A stretch of DNA of 64,000 nt from JANYCO01 sp031416415 (GTDB lineage Bacteria; Bacteroidota; Bacteroidia; Cytophagales; Cytophagaceae), in NCBI GenBank assembly GCA_031416415.1, contig JANOTP010000083.1:1-64000 (forward strand). Direction: 5' to 3'. A program made the position numbers and the translations under genes. Below are positions 52,078-61,994 of the stretch, one piece after another. The notes beneath the pieces are model-generated. The model saw only the letters and a program-made list of their open reading frames with translations, was not told the DNA's origin and did not search any database. Position 1 is the stretch's first letter; each line of letters opens with the position of its first letter.

Positions 52078-53862
52078 TTAAATTACCTTTTCCAACGAAA
52101 TTTCAGCTCTTTTACGTTCTCCGATCTGCTGTCTCCACATGGCATAGTAAAGTCCTTTCTGATCTAATAAATCTTCGTGCTTGCCACTTTCAATAATACT
52201 GCCGTGCTCGAGCACATAAATACAGTCGGCATGCATAACGGTAGAAAGTCTATGGGCAATAAGAATCGTGATTAATTCTTTATGCTTATTAATTTCTTTA
52301 ATCGTATTAGTGATTTCTTCTTCGGTAATAGAATCAAGAGCAGAAGTAGCTTCGTCAAGAATCAGCAATGCAGGATTTCTCAATAAGGAACGAGCAATCG
52401 AAAGTCGTTGTTTTTCACCACCTGACACTTTTACCCCACCTTCACCAATCATAGTATTCAAACCTTTATCCGCACGAGCCATAAGACTATGACAAGCCGC
52501 TTGTGATAAAGCAGCTAAACATTGTTCATCAGTACTATCGGGTGCTACGAACAATAAATTTTCCCGAATCGACCCAGCAAATAATTGAGTATCTTGAGTT
52601 ACAAAACCAATTTGTTTCCTAAAGGCATTTAAATCGATCTCTTTTCCCTCTATACCATTGTAAGAAATAGATCCATCTTCAGGTTGATACAATCCTACCA
52701 ATAATTTTACTAAAGTAGTTTTCCCAGAACCCGAAGGACCAACAAAGGCAATCGTTTCCCCATTCTTAGCTTCAAACGATATTTGTTCTAAGGCATATCC
52801 ATTTGCTGTAGGGTGCTTAAATCGTACATCCTTAAAAGACAAGCTCTCTACTTTCGGAAGAATAATAGGTTTTAAAGGAACAGCTTCCACAGGAGTATTC
52901 ATTATTTTTTCAAAATTATTAAGCGAAACTTCCGCCTCTCTATATATATTAATGATATTACCCAATTCTTGTAAAGGACCAAAAACATAAAAAGAATACA
53001 TATACATTGTTATAAACTGACCAACACTAACCTTTTCCTTAAAAATAAGATAAACCATAAGAAAAATAATAGCATTCCGCATCAAGTTAACAAACGTACC
53101 TTGGACAAAGCTTATGCTCCTAAGATATTTGACTTTTTTTAATTCAAGTTTTAAAATTTTATCTGTGGTTCGATTTAAACGTCCTACTTCCTGTTCTACC
53201 AATCCTAAACTTTTAACTAATTCTATATTGCGAAGCGACTCTGTAGTAGAACCCGCTAATGCGGTAGTCTCTGCTACTATTCCTTTTTGTATTTTCTTTA
53301 TCTTTTTACTTAACACAAAACTTATCCAACCTAAAATAGGAATGGTAGCAAAATAAATAGGGGCAATAGGCCAATAAACATTTATAGAAAAAATCACAAC
53401 AAAAATAACTCCTACAATTGTTGTAAACAGCGTATTAACAAAAGCAGAAATTAATCTTTCCGAATCCACCCTTACTTTTTGTAGAATTCCTAACGTCTCT
53501 CCACTTCTCTGGTCTTCAAATACAGAAAAGGGTAGTTTTAAAGAATGTTTTAAACCATCCTGATATACTTTCGCGCCTAGACGTTGAATAATGGTACTTA
53601 GAAAATAATCTTGGAAGTTTTTAGCAATTCGTGAAACCATCGCAGCACCTATGGCTAGTGCTATAAAAAAAAGAACACCTTTAACAAATTCCATGTCTCT
53701 TCCATGATCGAGAAATTCCTTATAGGGCCTTACATACTTGTCAATTAGTTTTCCCAGTAAGTAAGGGTCTAAGAAAGAAAACGTTTGATTGATGGCTGCT
53801 AAAAAAAGCGCAAGGAAAACAAGAGGCTTGTAATTTTTTAAATAATGTAGTAGTAATTTCAC
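52078..53862 (-). CDS. ABC exporter, MsbA-like half-transporter
   Basis: The start is GTG, giving 594 residues. Six membrane helices (about 15-320) are fused to an ATPase domain (about 340-594) with Walker A GPSGSGKTTLV (near 373), signature VSGGEKQRLSIARSLL, and Walker B LLILDEATSALDS. This domain order is that of lipid or peptide exporters forming homodimers in the cytoplasmic membrane. The substrate may be lipid A, a lipid-linked glycan or a peptide; nothing in the neighbourhood decides. It is independent of accD downstream. Confidence 0.92.
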   Translation of the reverse strand: MKLLLHYLKNYKPLVFLALFLAAINQTFSFLDPYLLGKLIDKYVRPYKEFLDHGRDMEFVKGVLFFIALAIGAAMVSRIAKNFQDYFLSTIIQRLGAKVYQDGLKHSLKLPFSVFEDQRSGETLGILQKVRVDSERLISAFVNTLFTTIVGVIFVVIFSINVYWPIAPIYFATIPILGWISFVLSKKIKKIQKGIVAETTALAGSTTESLRNIELVKSLGLVEQEVGRLNRTTDKILKLELKKVKYLRSISFVQGTFVNLMRNAIIFLMVYLIFKEKVSVGQFITMYMYSFYVFGPLQELGNIINIYREAEVSLNNFEKIMNTPVEAVPLKPIILPKVESLSFKDVRFKHPTANGYALEQISFEAKNGETIAFVGPSGSGKTTLVKLLVGLYQPEDGSISYNGIEGKEIDLNAFRKQIGFVTQDTQLFAGSIRENLLFVAPDSTDEQCLAALSQAACHSLMARADKGLNTMIGEGGVKVSGGEKQRLSIARSLLRNPALLILDEATSALDSITEEEITNTIKEINKHKELITILIAHRLSTVMHADCIYVLEHGSIIESGKHEDLLDQKGLYYAMWRQQIGERKRAEISLEKVI

Positions 53863-54097
53863 AGAATGGCCTTTAAATGAATTAATATACCCTAAACTGG
53901 GCCTTTGGCTCCATTTAGGAATATTGATAACACAAACAACGATAATTAAGTTTAAACATATAAATTTTTTAACTAATAAATTTTAAAGTAAATCATACGT
54001 ATAAATACTTATTGAAATAATGTATAATATAAGCAAATATTTAAGTGTATTCTCTTATCAACATCTAAGCATAAAAAGTCGTATTACATTCAAGACA

Positions 54098-54111
54098 AAC
54101 AAACGTTTGTT
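54098..54111. promoter_or_regulatory. Perfect palindrome upstream of a LytTR regulator
   Basis: AACAAACGTTTGTT is a 14-bp perfect palindrome ending 26 bases before the ATG at 54138. It is well placed to be an operator for the regulator gene, although LytTR proteins usually bind direct repeats. It could also bind another dimeric factor. Confidence 0.45.
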
Positions 54112-54137
54112 AGATATTAATTTAAATCTTTAGCATT

Positions 54138-54827
54138 ATGAACTGTCTGATCGTAGACGACGATGAGTTGTCAAGAAAAACCATAGAGCATTTTATTAGT
54201 GAAACGCCGTTTTTGACTCTCGAAAAAAGTTGCAGCAGTGCCGTAGAAGCAGTAAATGTATTAACCAACCCTCATACCATTCAACTAATTTTTCTAGATA
54301 TAGAAATGCCTATTATGAATGGATTGGATCTATTGAAAAATTTCACAGACCATCCAAAGATAATATTAATGAGTTCTCATCAAAATTATGCAATCGAGGC
54401 ATTTGAGTACGATGTTATTGATTACCTTTTAAAACCAGTAACCTATTCACGTTATCTTAAAGCTGTTAAAAAAGCAAATGAAAAGGCAAAAGAAAATACT
54501 GTAATAACTACGCCTGCCAACGATGATATTTTCATAAAAGTAGATTCTTCACTTATCAAATTATCGCTAAAGGATATTCTTTGGTTAGAGGCTATGGGTG
54601 ATTATGTATCGGTGCATACAGAAGAAAAAAAATACATGGTTTATTCTACCATGAAACGAATGGAGGAAAAACTACCAGAAGTTTTTATGAGAGTACATAG
54701 ATCTTATATAGTAAACATAAATCGTATCAATAATATAGACGACTATTGTATAACTATAAATAAAACTATATTAGCAGTAAGTAGGAATCACAAAGATGCT
54801 TTGATGCAACGACTGAATCTTGTGTAG
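54138..54827 (+). CDS. LytTR-family response regulator
   Basis: The 229-residue protein has a receiver domain with acidic triplet DDD at 7-9, phosphoacceptor Asp54 (IFLDIEMPIM), a Ser at MSSHQN and Lys in YLLKPV. The LytTR domain (about 130-229) includes LWLEAMGDYVSVHT and MRVHRSYIVNINRI. It is followed after 49 bases by a large hybrid kinase on the same strand, the likely phosphodonor partner or competitor. Compared with the regulator at 34151, the sequences are paralogous but diverged. A palindrome lies upstream. Confidence 0.93.
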   Translation: MNCLIVDDDELSRKTIEHFISETPFLTLEKSCSSAVEAVNVLTNPHTIQLIFLDIEMPIMNGLDLLKNFTDHPKIILMSSHQNYAIEAFEYDVIDYLLKPVTYSRYLKAVKKANEKAKENTVITTPANDDIFIKVDSSLIKLSLKDILWLEAMGDYVSVHTEEKKYMVYSTMKRMEEKLPEVFMRVHRSYIVNINRINNIDDYCITINKTILAVSRNHKDALMQRLNLV

Positions 54828-54876
54828 GGAAAAGCTCCTTAATTAAATATATTAATAACTTTTTACGCAATAGATT

Positions 54877-57375
54877 ATGAGCGTTATTATGAGTCGTCAA
54901 AAAGAAAATAACAAACGAAATGCACTAATAGAAAAAAATACACTTTCTACTTTGCATAAGTATGATATAGATGACTTCGCAGAGGACATGGAAATTAATG
55001 AGCTCACAAAACTCATCAATCACATCTGTCAAACCCCAATAGCCACTATAAGTTTTTTGGATGAAAATAAATTCATTATAATAGGGAAATCTGGCGTTAA
55101 TGAAAACATTCACTTCGTCGACCATAAAGTATCATTCTCCCAGTATACTGTACTTCAAGATGATATATTTGAAGTACCCAATGCATTACAAGACAATCGT
55201 TTTATAAATAATCCGTATGTAGCAGGCGCTCCTTTTATACGCTATTATTGCGGCACTCCACTTATAGCCCCTGATGGAACTCGTATAGGCTCGTTATGCG
55301 TATTGGACACAAAAGAAAGAGTGCTTTCTGAAACACAAAAAAACGCAATGAAATTTCTTGCAGATGTGGTTATTCAAAATTTAGAATTAAAAACAAAAAA
55401 GCTTGAATTAGAAAAAGATAAAAGAAGAATTGAAAATAGTGAAAAACGCTACCGTCAATTGTTTGAGCTTAGCCAGGGTTTGATCGGTGAACACGACATG
55501 AACGGAAGAATCATTTCCGCAAATCTCGCCACTGCAAATAGTCTTGAAATTTCTATTAAAAACCTAGTCGGGAAAAATATGCGAGATGCGCTATCTCCCG
55601 AAACCAGAGATCAATTTGATTTTTATCTTGAGAAAATTGCTCAAGATGGTTATGCAGAAGGTATAATGCATGTACAAACAACAACTGGAAAAAGCCGTTA
55701 TTGGGCTTATAAAAATGTAAAGGTTGAAGACCAAGGTTACCCATTTGTACTTTGCTCCTCACAAGATGTAACAGAATTGATAACGCTGGAAAAAGAACTT
55801 CGTAGAGCAAAAAAAATAGCGGAGCAATCTACTGAAGCTAAGCAACATTTTCTTGCTAAAGTAACCCACGAAATTCGTACTCCAATGAATGCTATTGTTG
55901 GCTTTGGAAAATTATTATTGAAAACTACGTTAGAAGAAAAACAGCAGAAATATTCCGAGGCGATTAGCACTGCGGGAGAGAACCTTTTGTTGATAGTAAA
56001 CGATCTACTGGATACCGCTAAAATTGAAGCGGGCAAAATGTCGTTTGAAGAAATCCCATTTTCTCTTCAAGAAGTAGTGTCATCAGTAGTTACAATTCTA
56101 CATTATAAAGCAGCAGAAAAAGATATTATTTTATCTGTAAAGATAGCCGACGATATACCTGCAAATCTTATTGGCGATCCAACCCGTCTAAATCAAGTAT
56201 TGACCAATCTAGCAGGTAATGCAGTAAAATTTACGGAAAAAGGCACGGTAGAAATTAGCATACAAAAAGAAAAAATAACGGAAGACATAATTGATCTTAA
56301 AATAGAAGTGATTGATACAGGTATTGGTATATCTGCTGATAAGCTACCCTTTATCTTTAACAGCTTTATACAGGCCAATAACGACACTTCACGCAAGTAT
56401 GGTGGTACAGGGCTTGGCCTAACCATAGCGAAGCAAATAATAGAACTCCAAAATGGCACAATCGATGTAAAAAGCGAACCTGAAGTAGGGACTAGCTTTA
56501 CCGTATTCCTTTCCTACCAAATTGCAACTCAACAAACCGTTTTAATAAACAAAAATAAAGAAGAATTTATTGCAGATAAAAAGTTAGATCATGTAAAAAT
56601 ACTTCTTGCAGAAGACAACCACCTCAACCATCTTCTTCTAGAATGTATAATGGAAGAATGGGGCGCAGAATTGAGTATTGCAGAAAATGGTAAACAAGTA
56701 ATAGAACTGTTAGAAACAAACAATTACGACTTAATCCTTATGGACGTGCACATGCCAATTATGGATGGCTATGAAGCTACGGCATTTATAAGAAATAACC
56801 TTCCTTCACCGCTAAATCAAATTCCTATCATTGCCATTACGGCCAATGCCTCTGAAGAAGACAGAACAAAATGTTTTAATGCAGGAATGAATGATTTTAT
56901 TCCTAAACCCTTTCGTCAAGAAGAATTGTTCGAAAAAATATCTCGTTATGCTATGTTAAGAAAGGACTCTGGACTTGTTTACACAAAAAAAGAAAAGAAT
57001 AAAAAACCTGACATCAAAAGAAAGGTCATTCGTTTAGGATATTTGAAAAGCGTAGCTTCAGGAAATAAGAAATTTCTAAAAGAAGTTATGGATATTTTTA
57101 TTACTCAAATTCCTGAAGAGCTTATCAATATTAACCATGCGGTGCAGTTAAGAAGTTGGGAAAAAGTAGCGGATATTGCCCATAAAATGAAACTTGGTAT
57201 AAACATAATGGGCATGAAAGATTCCGAAAAAATAATTCTTTATATCGAAGCAGAAGCAAGAGAAAAAATAACCCCTGATGAAAAAACTATAAAAATTAAG
57301 ATAGAAAAACTAAAAGAAAAATGTCTTATAGCAGTAGAAGAAGTAAAAGAACTAATGATTGAGTGGAAATTATGA
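54877..57375 (+). CDS. Hybrid sensor histidine kinase (GAF-PAS-HisKA-HATPase-REC-HPt)
   Basis: The 832-residue soluble kinase contains GAF (about 20-175; PIATISFLDENKF, RYYCGTPLIAPDGTRIGSLCVLD), PAS (about 195-305), HisKA with KVTHEIRTPMNAIVGF (His near 330), and HATPase (NAVKFT, DTGIGI, GGTGLGLTIAKQ). A receiver follows (about 570-690; Asp near 621 in LILMDVHMPIMDG), then an HPt domain (about 720-832; His near 769 in VADIAHKMKLG). There is no membrane segment, so it senses a cytoplasmic signal. It may pass phosphate to the adjacent LytTR regulator. An ATG four codons later could be the real start. Confidence 0.93.
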   Translation: MSVIMSRQKENNKRNALIEKNTLSTLHKYDIDDFAEDMEINELTKLINHICQTPIATISFLDENKFIIIGKSGVNENIHFVDHKVSFSQYTVLQDDIFEVPNALQDNRFINNPYVAGAPFIRYYCGTPLIAPDGTRIGSLCVLDTKERVLSETQKNAMKFLADVVIQNLELKTKKLELEKDKRRIENSEKRYRQLFELSQGLIGEHDMNGRIISANLATANSLEISIKNLVGKNMRDALSPETRDQFDFYLEKIAQDGYAEGIMHVQTTTGKSRYWAYKNVKVEDQGYPFVLCSSQDVTELITLEKELRRAKKIAEQSTEAKQHFLAKVTHEIRTPMNAIVGFGKLLLKTTLEEKQQKYSEAISTAGENLLLIVNDLLDTAKIEAGKMSFEEIPFSLQEVVSSVVTILHYKAAEKDIILSVKIADDIPANLIGDPTRLNQVLTNLAGNAVKFTEKGTVEISIQKEKITEDIIDLKIEVIDTGIGISADKLPFIFNSFIQANNDTSRKYGGTGLGLTIAKQIIELQNGTIDVKSEPEVGTSFTVFLSYQIATQQTVLINKNKEEFIADKKLDHVKILLAEDNHLNHLLLECIMEEWGAELSIAENGKQVIELLETNNYDLILMDVHMPIMDGYEATAFIRNNLPSPLNQIPIIAITANASEEDRTKCFNAGMNDFIPKPFRQEELFEKISRYAMLRKDSGLVYTKKEKNKKPDIKRKVIRLGYLKSVASGNKKFLKEVMDIFITQIPEELININHAVQLRSWEKVADIAHKMKLGINIMGMKDSEKIILYIEAEAREKITPDEKTIKIKIEKLKEKCLIAVEEVKELMIEWKL

Positions 57376-57377
57376 CA

Positions 57378-57635
57378 TTACTTCAATTCTTCATAATCCA
57401 CATAATCTCCTGCCTTATTATTTCCTGAACCAGGATTTCTTTTTTCTTTTCCAGGAACATAATCAACCGAAATTGTACCCTCTGACTTTTGTTGTTTTTG
57501 TTGAAACTGCTGTTGCTGCTTCATAGCTTGGTTAACCATTTTATTCAACGTTGTCTGTACAGTAAACTTGATAAATGGCTTTAATAGCCATCTAAGAATG
57601 ATCAATATTAGTACAATGGTGAAAAAAGTCTTCAT
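57378..57635 (-). CDS. DUF4834-family small membrane protein
   Basis: The 85-residue protein has one N-terminal membrane helix (FFTIVLILIILRWLLKPF), a Gln-rich middle (MKQQQQFQQKQQKSE), and a C-terminal motif VPGKEKRN...GDYVDYEELK, which is the family ending. DUF4834 is a small Bacteroidota family of unknown role. It lies just after carB on the same strand with a 9-bp hairpin between, and converges on the hybrid-kinase gene, 2 bases from its stop. Confidence 0.88.
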   Translation of the reverse strand: MKTFFTIVLILIILRWLLKPFIKFTVQTTLNKMVNQAMKQQQQFQQKQQKSEGTISVDYVPGKEKRNPGSGNNKAGDYVDYEELK

Positions 57636-57650
57636 AATACACTTATAGAC

Positions 57651-57685
57651 GTGCCACGGTCTAAAATATTTTAAATCCGTGGCAC
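57651..57685. repeat. Hairpin between carB and DUF4834
   Basis: GTGCCACGG (57651-57659) pairs perfectly with CCGTGGCAC (57677-57685). The 17-base loop contains the self-complementary TAAAATATTTTA. There is no T-run after either arm, so this is not a clear terminator. It may be a processing site, attenuator or REP-like repeat. Confidence 0.5.
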
Positions 57686-57703
57686 ATCATCCAAATTAAT
57701 AAT

Positions 57704-60517
57704 TTATTTACTCATATACATGTTTCTTTCCGAATAAATTTTCAGGAAGAAGTCATCTTGTAAGTCATCTATAAAATAAATTGCTTCTCCAGTAGATTTC
57801 ATTTCTGGACCAAGTTCTTTATTTACATTTGGGAACTTACTAAACGAGAATACTGGAATTTTTATTGCATACCCTTTTTTCACGGGCTTGAAATCAAAGT
57901 CTTTTACTTTTTTCGCGCCTAACATTACTTTAGTAGCATAGTTTACATAAGGCTCTTGGTAGGCTTTGCAAATAAATGGTACTGTACGAGAAGCCCTTGG
58001 ATTGGCCTCAATAATGTAAACGATTTCGTCTTTTATAGCAAATTGTATATTTAAAAGGCCAACGGTTTCTAGCGCCACAGCAATTTTTCTAGTATGATCT
58101 TCGATTTGTTTGATCACATTATCGCTCAAGTCAAAAGGAGGTAACACAGCATTAGAGTCCCCAGAGTGAATACCTGCTGGCTCAATATGTTCCATAATAC
58201 CAATAATATAAACATCTTTTCCATCACAGATTGCATCTGCTTCCGCTTCTATCGCATTGTCTAAGAAATGATCCAAAAGCACTTTCCCTTCTGGATAATC
58301 TTTTATAATAGTGACAACGTGAGACTCAAGTTCTTTTTCATTAATTACGATTTTCATACTCTGACCACCCAACACGTAAGAAGGACGAACCAACAATGGA
58401 AAACCTAGTTCTTTTGAAACATTTATTGCCTCTTCCGCAGATTGGATTGTTCCAAATTTTGGATAAGGAATATTATTATCTTTAAGTAAGTTCGAGAAAA
58501 GTCCTCGGTCTTCAGCAAGGTCAAGGGCTTTGTAACTTGTACCTATAATTTTGATACCGTAGCGCTCTAACTTTTCTGCTAATTTAAGCGCTGTTTGTCC
58601 TCCTAATTGAACAATTACACCTTCTGGTTTTTCATGAAGTATAATGTCATAAATATGTTCCCAGAAAACGGGCTCAAAATACAATTTATCTGCAACATCA
58701 AAATCTGTTGAAACCGTTTCGGGATTACAATTAATCATGATCGTTTCATAGCCACATTCTTTCGCTGCCAATACACCATGCACACAAGAATAATCAAATT
58801 CAATACCCTGACCAATACGGTTTGGACCAGAACCTAGCACTACTATTTTCTTTTTGTCTGAAACGATAGATTCGTTTTCTCCATCAAATGTAGAATAATA
58901 ATAAGGTGTCTTTGCTTCAAATTCTGCAGAACAAGTATCAACGAGTTTATATACACGGTTAATCCCCATTTCATGACGTTTATTAAATACTTGACTCTCT
59001 TTGCATTTAATTAAATGTGCTATTTGTCTGTCTGCATATCCCTTTTGCTTAGCCGAAACTAATAACTCACGAGTAATGGTGTCGATAGTCAACTTTTCCA
59101 TTACTTTATCCAAGTGATACAGTTCTTCGATTTGTTGTAAGAACCAAGCGTCAATTTTAGTTAAGTTTTGAATCGTTTTAAAGGAAATTCCCATGTGGAA
59201 TGCATCCTTAATATGAAAAAGTCTATTCCAACTTGGATTAGCAAGACTGTATAAAATTTCATCTTGTTTTAACAATTCTTTTCCATCAGCACCAAGACCA
59301 TTACGTTTGATCTCTAGCGATTGACAAGCTTTTTGTAAAGCTTCTTGAAAAGTTCTGCCTATTCCCATCGCCTCTCCTACTGATTTCATTTGTAAACCAA
59401 GGGTTCTGTCAGCACCTTTAAATTTATCAAAATTCCAACGAGGAATTTTCACAATTACATAATCTAAAGCCGGCTCAAAATAAGCAGAAGTAGTTTTAGT
59501 AATTTGATTTTTTAGTTCATCAAGATTGTACCCTATTGATAACTTTGCAGCAATTTTAGCTATAGGATATCCTGTAGCCTTAGAGGCAAGTGCTGAAGAG
59601 CGAGATACTCTTGGATTTATTTCTATACCAATAATATGTTTATAATCTGGGCTCAAAGAAAACTGGACGTTACATCCTCCAGCAAATTGACCAATCGCAT
59701 TCATCATTTTAATTGCTTGGTCACGCATTTCCTGATAGACAGTATCTGGTAGCGTCATTGCAGGAGCAACCGTAATAGAGTCTCCCGTGTGGATACCCAT
59801 TGGATCAAAGTTTTCTATGGAACAAATAATAATTACGTTACCTATACTATCACGTAAGAGTTCTAATTCATATTCTTTCCAACCTTTGATAGATTGTTCT
59901 ACCAAAACTTCATGTGTTGGTGATGCGTGTAAGCCAGCAGTAAGCGCAGCGTCAAATTTTTCAGGATCATCTACAAAACCGCCCCCTGTACCACCAAGTG
60001 TAAAGGATGGACGAATAACTAAAGGAAATCCAATCTCTTGTGCTATTTCTTTTCCTTGCAAAAATGAAGTAGCCGTTTCACCTCTACAAACGCCAACACC
60101 GATTTCGATCATTTTCAAACGAAACTTCTCTCTATCCTCTGTTGTCTCAATGGCTCCAATATCGACACCAATCATTCTCACACCGTACTTTTTCCAAATA
60201 CCTGCTTTGTCACAATCAATTGCTAAATTAAGAGCTGTTTGTCCTCCCATAGTAGGAAGCACTGCATCGATTTTATGTTTTTCAAGAATCTGAATAATCG
60301 ATTTCTTCTCTAGTGGAAGCAGATAAATATTGTCCGCTGTTACACTATCTGTCATAATAGTCGCTGGATTCGAATTAATCAATGTCACTTCAATTCCTTC
60401 TTCTCTAAGCGATCTTGATGCTTGGGAACCGGCATAATCAAACTCACAAGCTTGACCAATTACAATTGGACCACTTCCAATAATTAAAACCGATTTTATA
60501 CTGGTGTCTCTTGGCAT
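57704..60517 (-). CDS. carB: Carbamoyl-phosphate synthase large subunit
   Basis: The protein makes carbamoyl phosphate from glutamine-derived ammonia, bicarbonate and two ATP, for pyrimidine and arginine synthesis. It has two homologous ATP-grasp halves (first opening SVLIIGSGPIVIGQACEFDY; second KKIVVLGSGPNRIGQGIEFD near residue 560). The sequence is 937 residues and ends soon after LGPEMKSTGEAIYF. The roughly 120-residue C-terminal MGS-like domain, which binds UMP and ornithine in enterobacteria, is absent. The carA partner is not adjacent. It probably starts a transcript also containing DUF4834. Confidence 0.96.
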   Translation of the reverse strand: MPRDTSIKSVLIIGSGPIVIGQACEFDYAGSQASRSLREEGIEVTLINSNPATIMTDSVTADNIYLLPLEKKSIIQILEKHKIDAVLPTMGGQTALNLAIDCDKAGIWKKYGVRMIGVDIGAIETTEDREKFRLKMIEIGVGVCRGETATSFLQGKEIAQEIGFPLVIRPSFTLGGTGGGFVDDPEKFDAALTAGLHASPTHEVLVEQSIKGWKEYELELLRDSIGNVIIICSIENFDPMGIHTGDSITVAPAMTLPDTVYQEMRDQAIKMMNAIGQFAGGCNVQFSLSPDYKHIIGIEINPRVSRSSALASKATGYPIAKIAAKLSIGYNLDELKNQITKTTSAYFEPALDYVIVKIPRWNFDKFKGADRTLGLQMKSVGEAMGIGRTFQEALQKACQSLEIKRNGLGADGKELLKQDEILYSLANPSWNRLFHIKDAFHMGISFKTIQNLTKIDAWFLQQIEELYHLDKVMEKLTIDTITRELLVSAKQKGYADRQIAHLIKCKESQVFNKRHEMGINRVYKLVDTCSAEFEAKTPYYYSTFDGENESIVSDKKKIVVLGSGPNRIGQGIEFDYSCVHGVLAAKECGYETIMINCNPETVSTDFDVADKLYFEPVFWEHIYDIILHEKPEGVIVQLGGQTALKLAEKLERYGIKIIGTSYKALDLAEDRGLFSNLLKDNNIPYPKFGTIQSAEEAINVSKELGFPLLVRPSYVLGGQSMKIVINEKELESHVVTIIKDYPEGKVLLDHFLDNAIEAEADAICDGKDVYIIGIMEHIEPAGIHSGDSNAVLPPFDLSDNVIKQIEDHTRKIAVALETVGLLNIQFAIKDEIVYIIEANPRASRTVPFICKAYQEPYVNYATKVMLGAKKVKDFDFKPVKKGYAIKIPVFSFSKFPNVNKELGPEMKSTGEAIYFIDDLQDDFFLKIYSERNMYMSK

Positions 60518-60948
60518 TTTATTTTATAGCTATAGTATTATAATTAATTTTATGATCGCATTAATCTTGCAAGGATAATCAAACAATCTGTAGAAAACTT
60601 GTATCAATTCCAGTACAAAATTGAGCAAAGGTAGGTCAAAAACGCAGTATTCAAAATGAATAAATAGTAAAGATTTAGTAGGGTTAAATGATTTGTGCCA
60701 TTTACCTGATGATTGACTGGTAATGAATGTATTGTAGTTTTCAACACTCTTTGTTTACTAAAATTGTACAATACAAAGAATTTTTATAAATAAGTGTTTT
60801 GATAGTGCTTTACAAAACTTTAAAGAACTTCTAATCAATATATGATAATACTACTTATTGATTTCGATTTTTACAAACCCTTAAAAAGCTGATTTTATTA
60901 CGATATATTTGAATAGTCAAAATTGCATAAATTATTTAATCCTAGTAA
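60518..60948. other. Divergent intergenic region between carB and an ABC ATPase
   Basis: This 431-base AT-rich region has no gene. An inverted repeat, CTTTGT (60749-60754) / ACAAAG (60773-60778), encloses palindrome TTGTACAA (60764-60771), a possible operator. A TATATTTG -7 box (60904-60911) precedes the ABC gene. No leader peptide or riboswitch for carB was recognised. Confidence 0.5.
60904..60911 (+). promoter_or_regulatory. -7 element of the ABC ATPase gene
   Basis: TATATTTG matches TAnnTTTG and would place initiation near 60915, 34 bases before the ATG. The -33 box is not evident. Confidence 0.45.
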
Positions 60949-61950
60949 ATGCTAGAAATTAGAAACCTTACAAAAAAGTATGAAGGTCAAGAAAAAGCTG
61001 CCGTTCATAACGTTTCCTTTACTGTAAAAGAGGGTGAGTTTTTTACTCTTACAGGAGAAAGTGGCAGTGGGAAATCTACGCTACTTCGTCTAATAAAAGG
61101 ACTTGAAGATGCAGATGGTGGAGAAATTATTTTTGATGGAAATCCAGTAAAAGGTCCTTCAAAAAAACTCATAGCTGGTGAAGAAGGTATTGAACTTGCC
61201 CACCAAGCCTATAATCTTTTCCCTAGGCACACGGTTTATGAAAACATTCAATATGTAATTCGATATTTATCCAACGAAGAGCAAGAAAATAAAATCAATG
61301 AATTATTAACTATTTTTCGTTTACAAGAATTTAAAGACAAAATACCAAGCACGCTCTCGGGTGGACAGCAGCAGCGTGTGGCGATTGCCAAAGCATTGGC
61401 GGCTTCTCCACGATTATTGCTATTAGACGAACCATTCAGCAATTTGGATATGATTCTTCGTGCAGAAATAAAAACCGAACTCGCCGACTATATTCGCCAA
61501 ACAAAAGCAGCCGTTATTTTTGTAACACATGAAAGCAGTGATGCACTCTCTCTTTCAGATCATATAGCAGTAATGAAAGAAGGAATAATTGTACAAACAG
61601 GTACTCCTGAAACGATCTATTCAAAACCAGTCACTCCTTACGTTGCTTCTTATTTTGGGAATGCCAATATTGTTAAAGTAAAAGACCTTGAAAAGCTAAA
61701 TATCTCCGCTACCAAAGAAGTAGATGCTGACGCTAAAGTTTGCATTCGATATGAAGACGTAGAGCTAACGGACGCTAGCAAAGCCATGCTTTATGCAAAA
61801 GTATTACGCAAAGACTATTTAGGTGCTTGCTTTCGTCTAGAGGTAAGGCTAGACAGACTCCGCTTATGGATGTATACAAATTCTATATCAATCAAAAAAG
61901 GAGATGTGGTGCCGCTTAAGATTAATACAGATAAGGTACATTTGTTTTAG
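60949..61950 (+). CDS. ABC transporter ATP-binding protein (PotA/FbpC-like), orphan
   Basis: The 333-residue ATPase has Walker A GESGSGKSTLL near residue 38, Q-loop HQAYNLFPRHTVYEN, signature LSGGQQQRVAIAKAL and Walker B LLLLDEPFSNLD. A C-terminal extension (about 235-333) resembles a TOBE/OB regulatory domain, as in spermidine, iron or molybdate importers. No permease or binding-protein gene lies in the window, so it is an orphan here or shared with a distant transporter. Transport substrate unknown. Confidence 0.88.
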   Translation: MLEIRNLTKKYEGQEKAAVHNVSFTVKEGEFFTLTGESGSGKSTLLRLIKGLEDADGGEIIFDGNPVKGPSKKLIAGEEGIELAHQAYNLFPRHTVYENIQYVIRYLSNEEQENKINELLTIFRLQEFKDKIPSTLSGGQQQRVAIAKALAASPRLLLLDEPFSNLDMILRAEIKTELADYIRQTKAAVIFVTHESSDALSLSDHIAVMKEGIIVQTGTPETIYSKPVTPYVASYFGNANIVKVKDLEKLNISATKEVDADAKVCIRYEDVELTDASKAMLYAKVLRKDYLGACFRLEVRLDRLRLWMYTNSISIKKGDVVPLKINTDKVHLF

Positions 61951-61994
61951 TAAATGACTATAATTAATAAACTAAAATAATTTTCAATTTAAAA

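Noticed and set aside
51859..52167. Plus-strand frame between accD and the ABC exporter
   Set aside because: It overlaps the 5' end of accD, its promoter, and the 3' end of the exporter gene, all on the other strand.
59787..60293. Plus-strand frame of 168 codons
   Set aside because: Antisense shadow of the first ATP-grasp half of carB, whose motifs are unambiguous.
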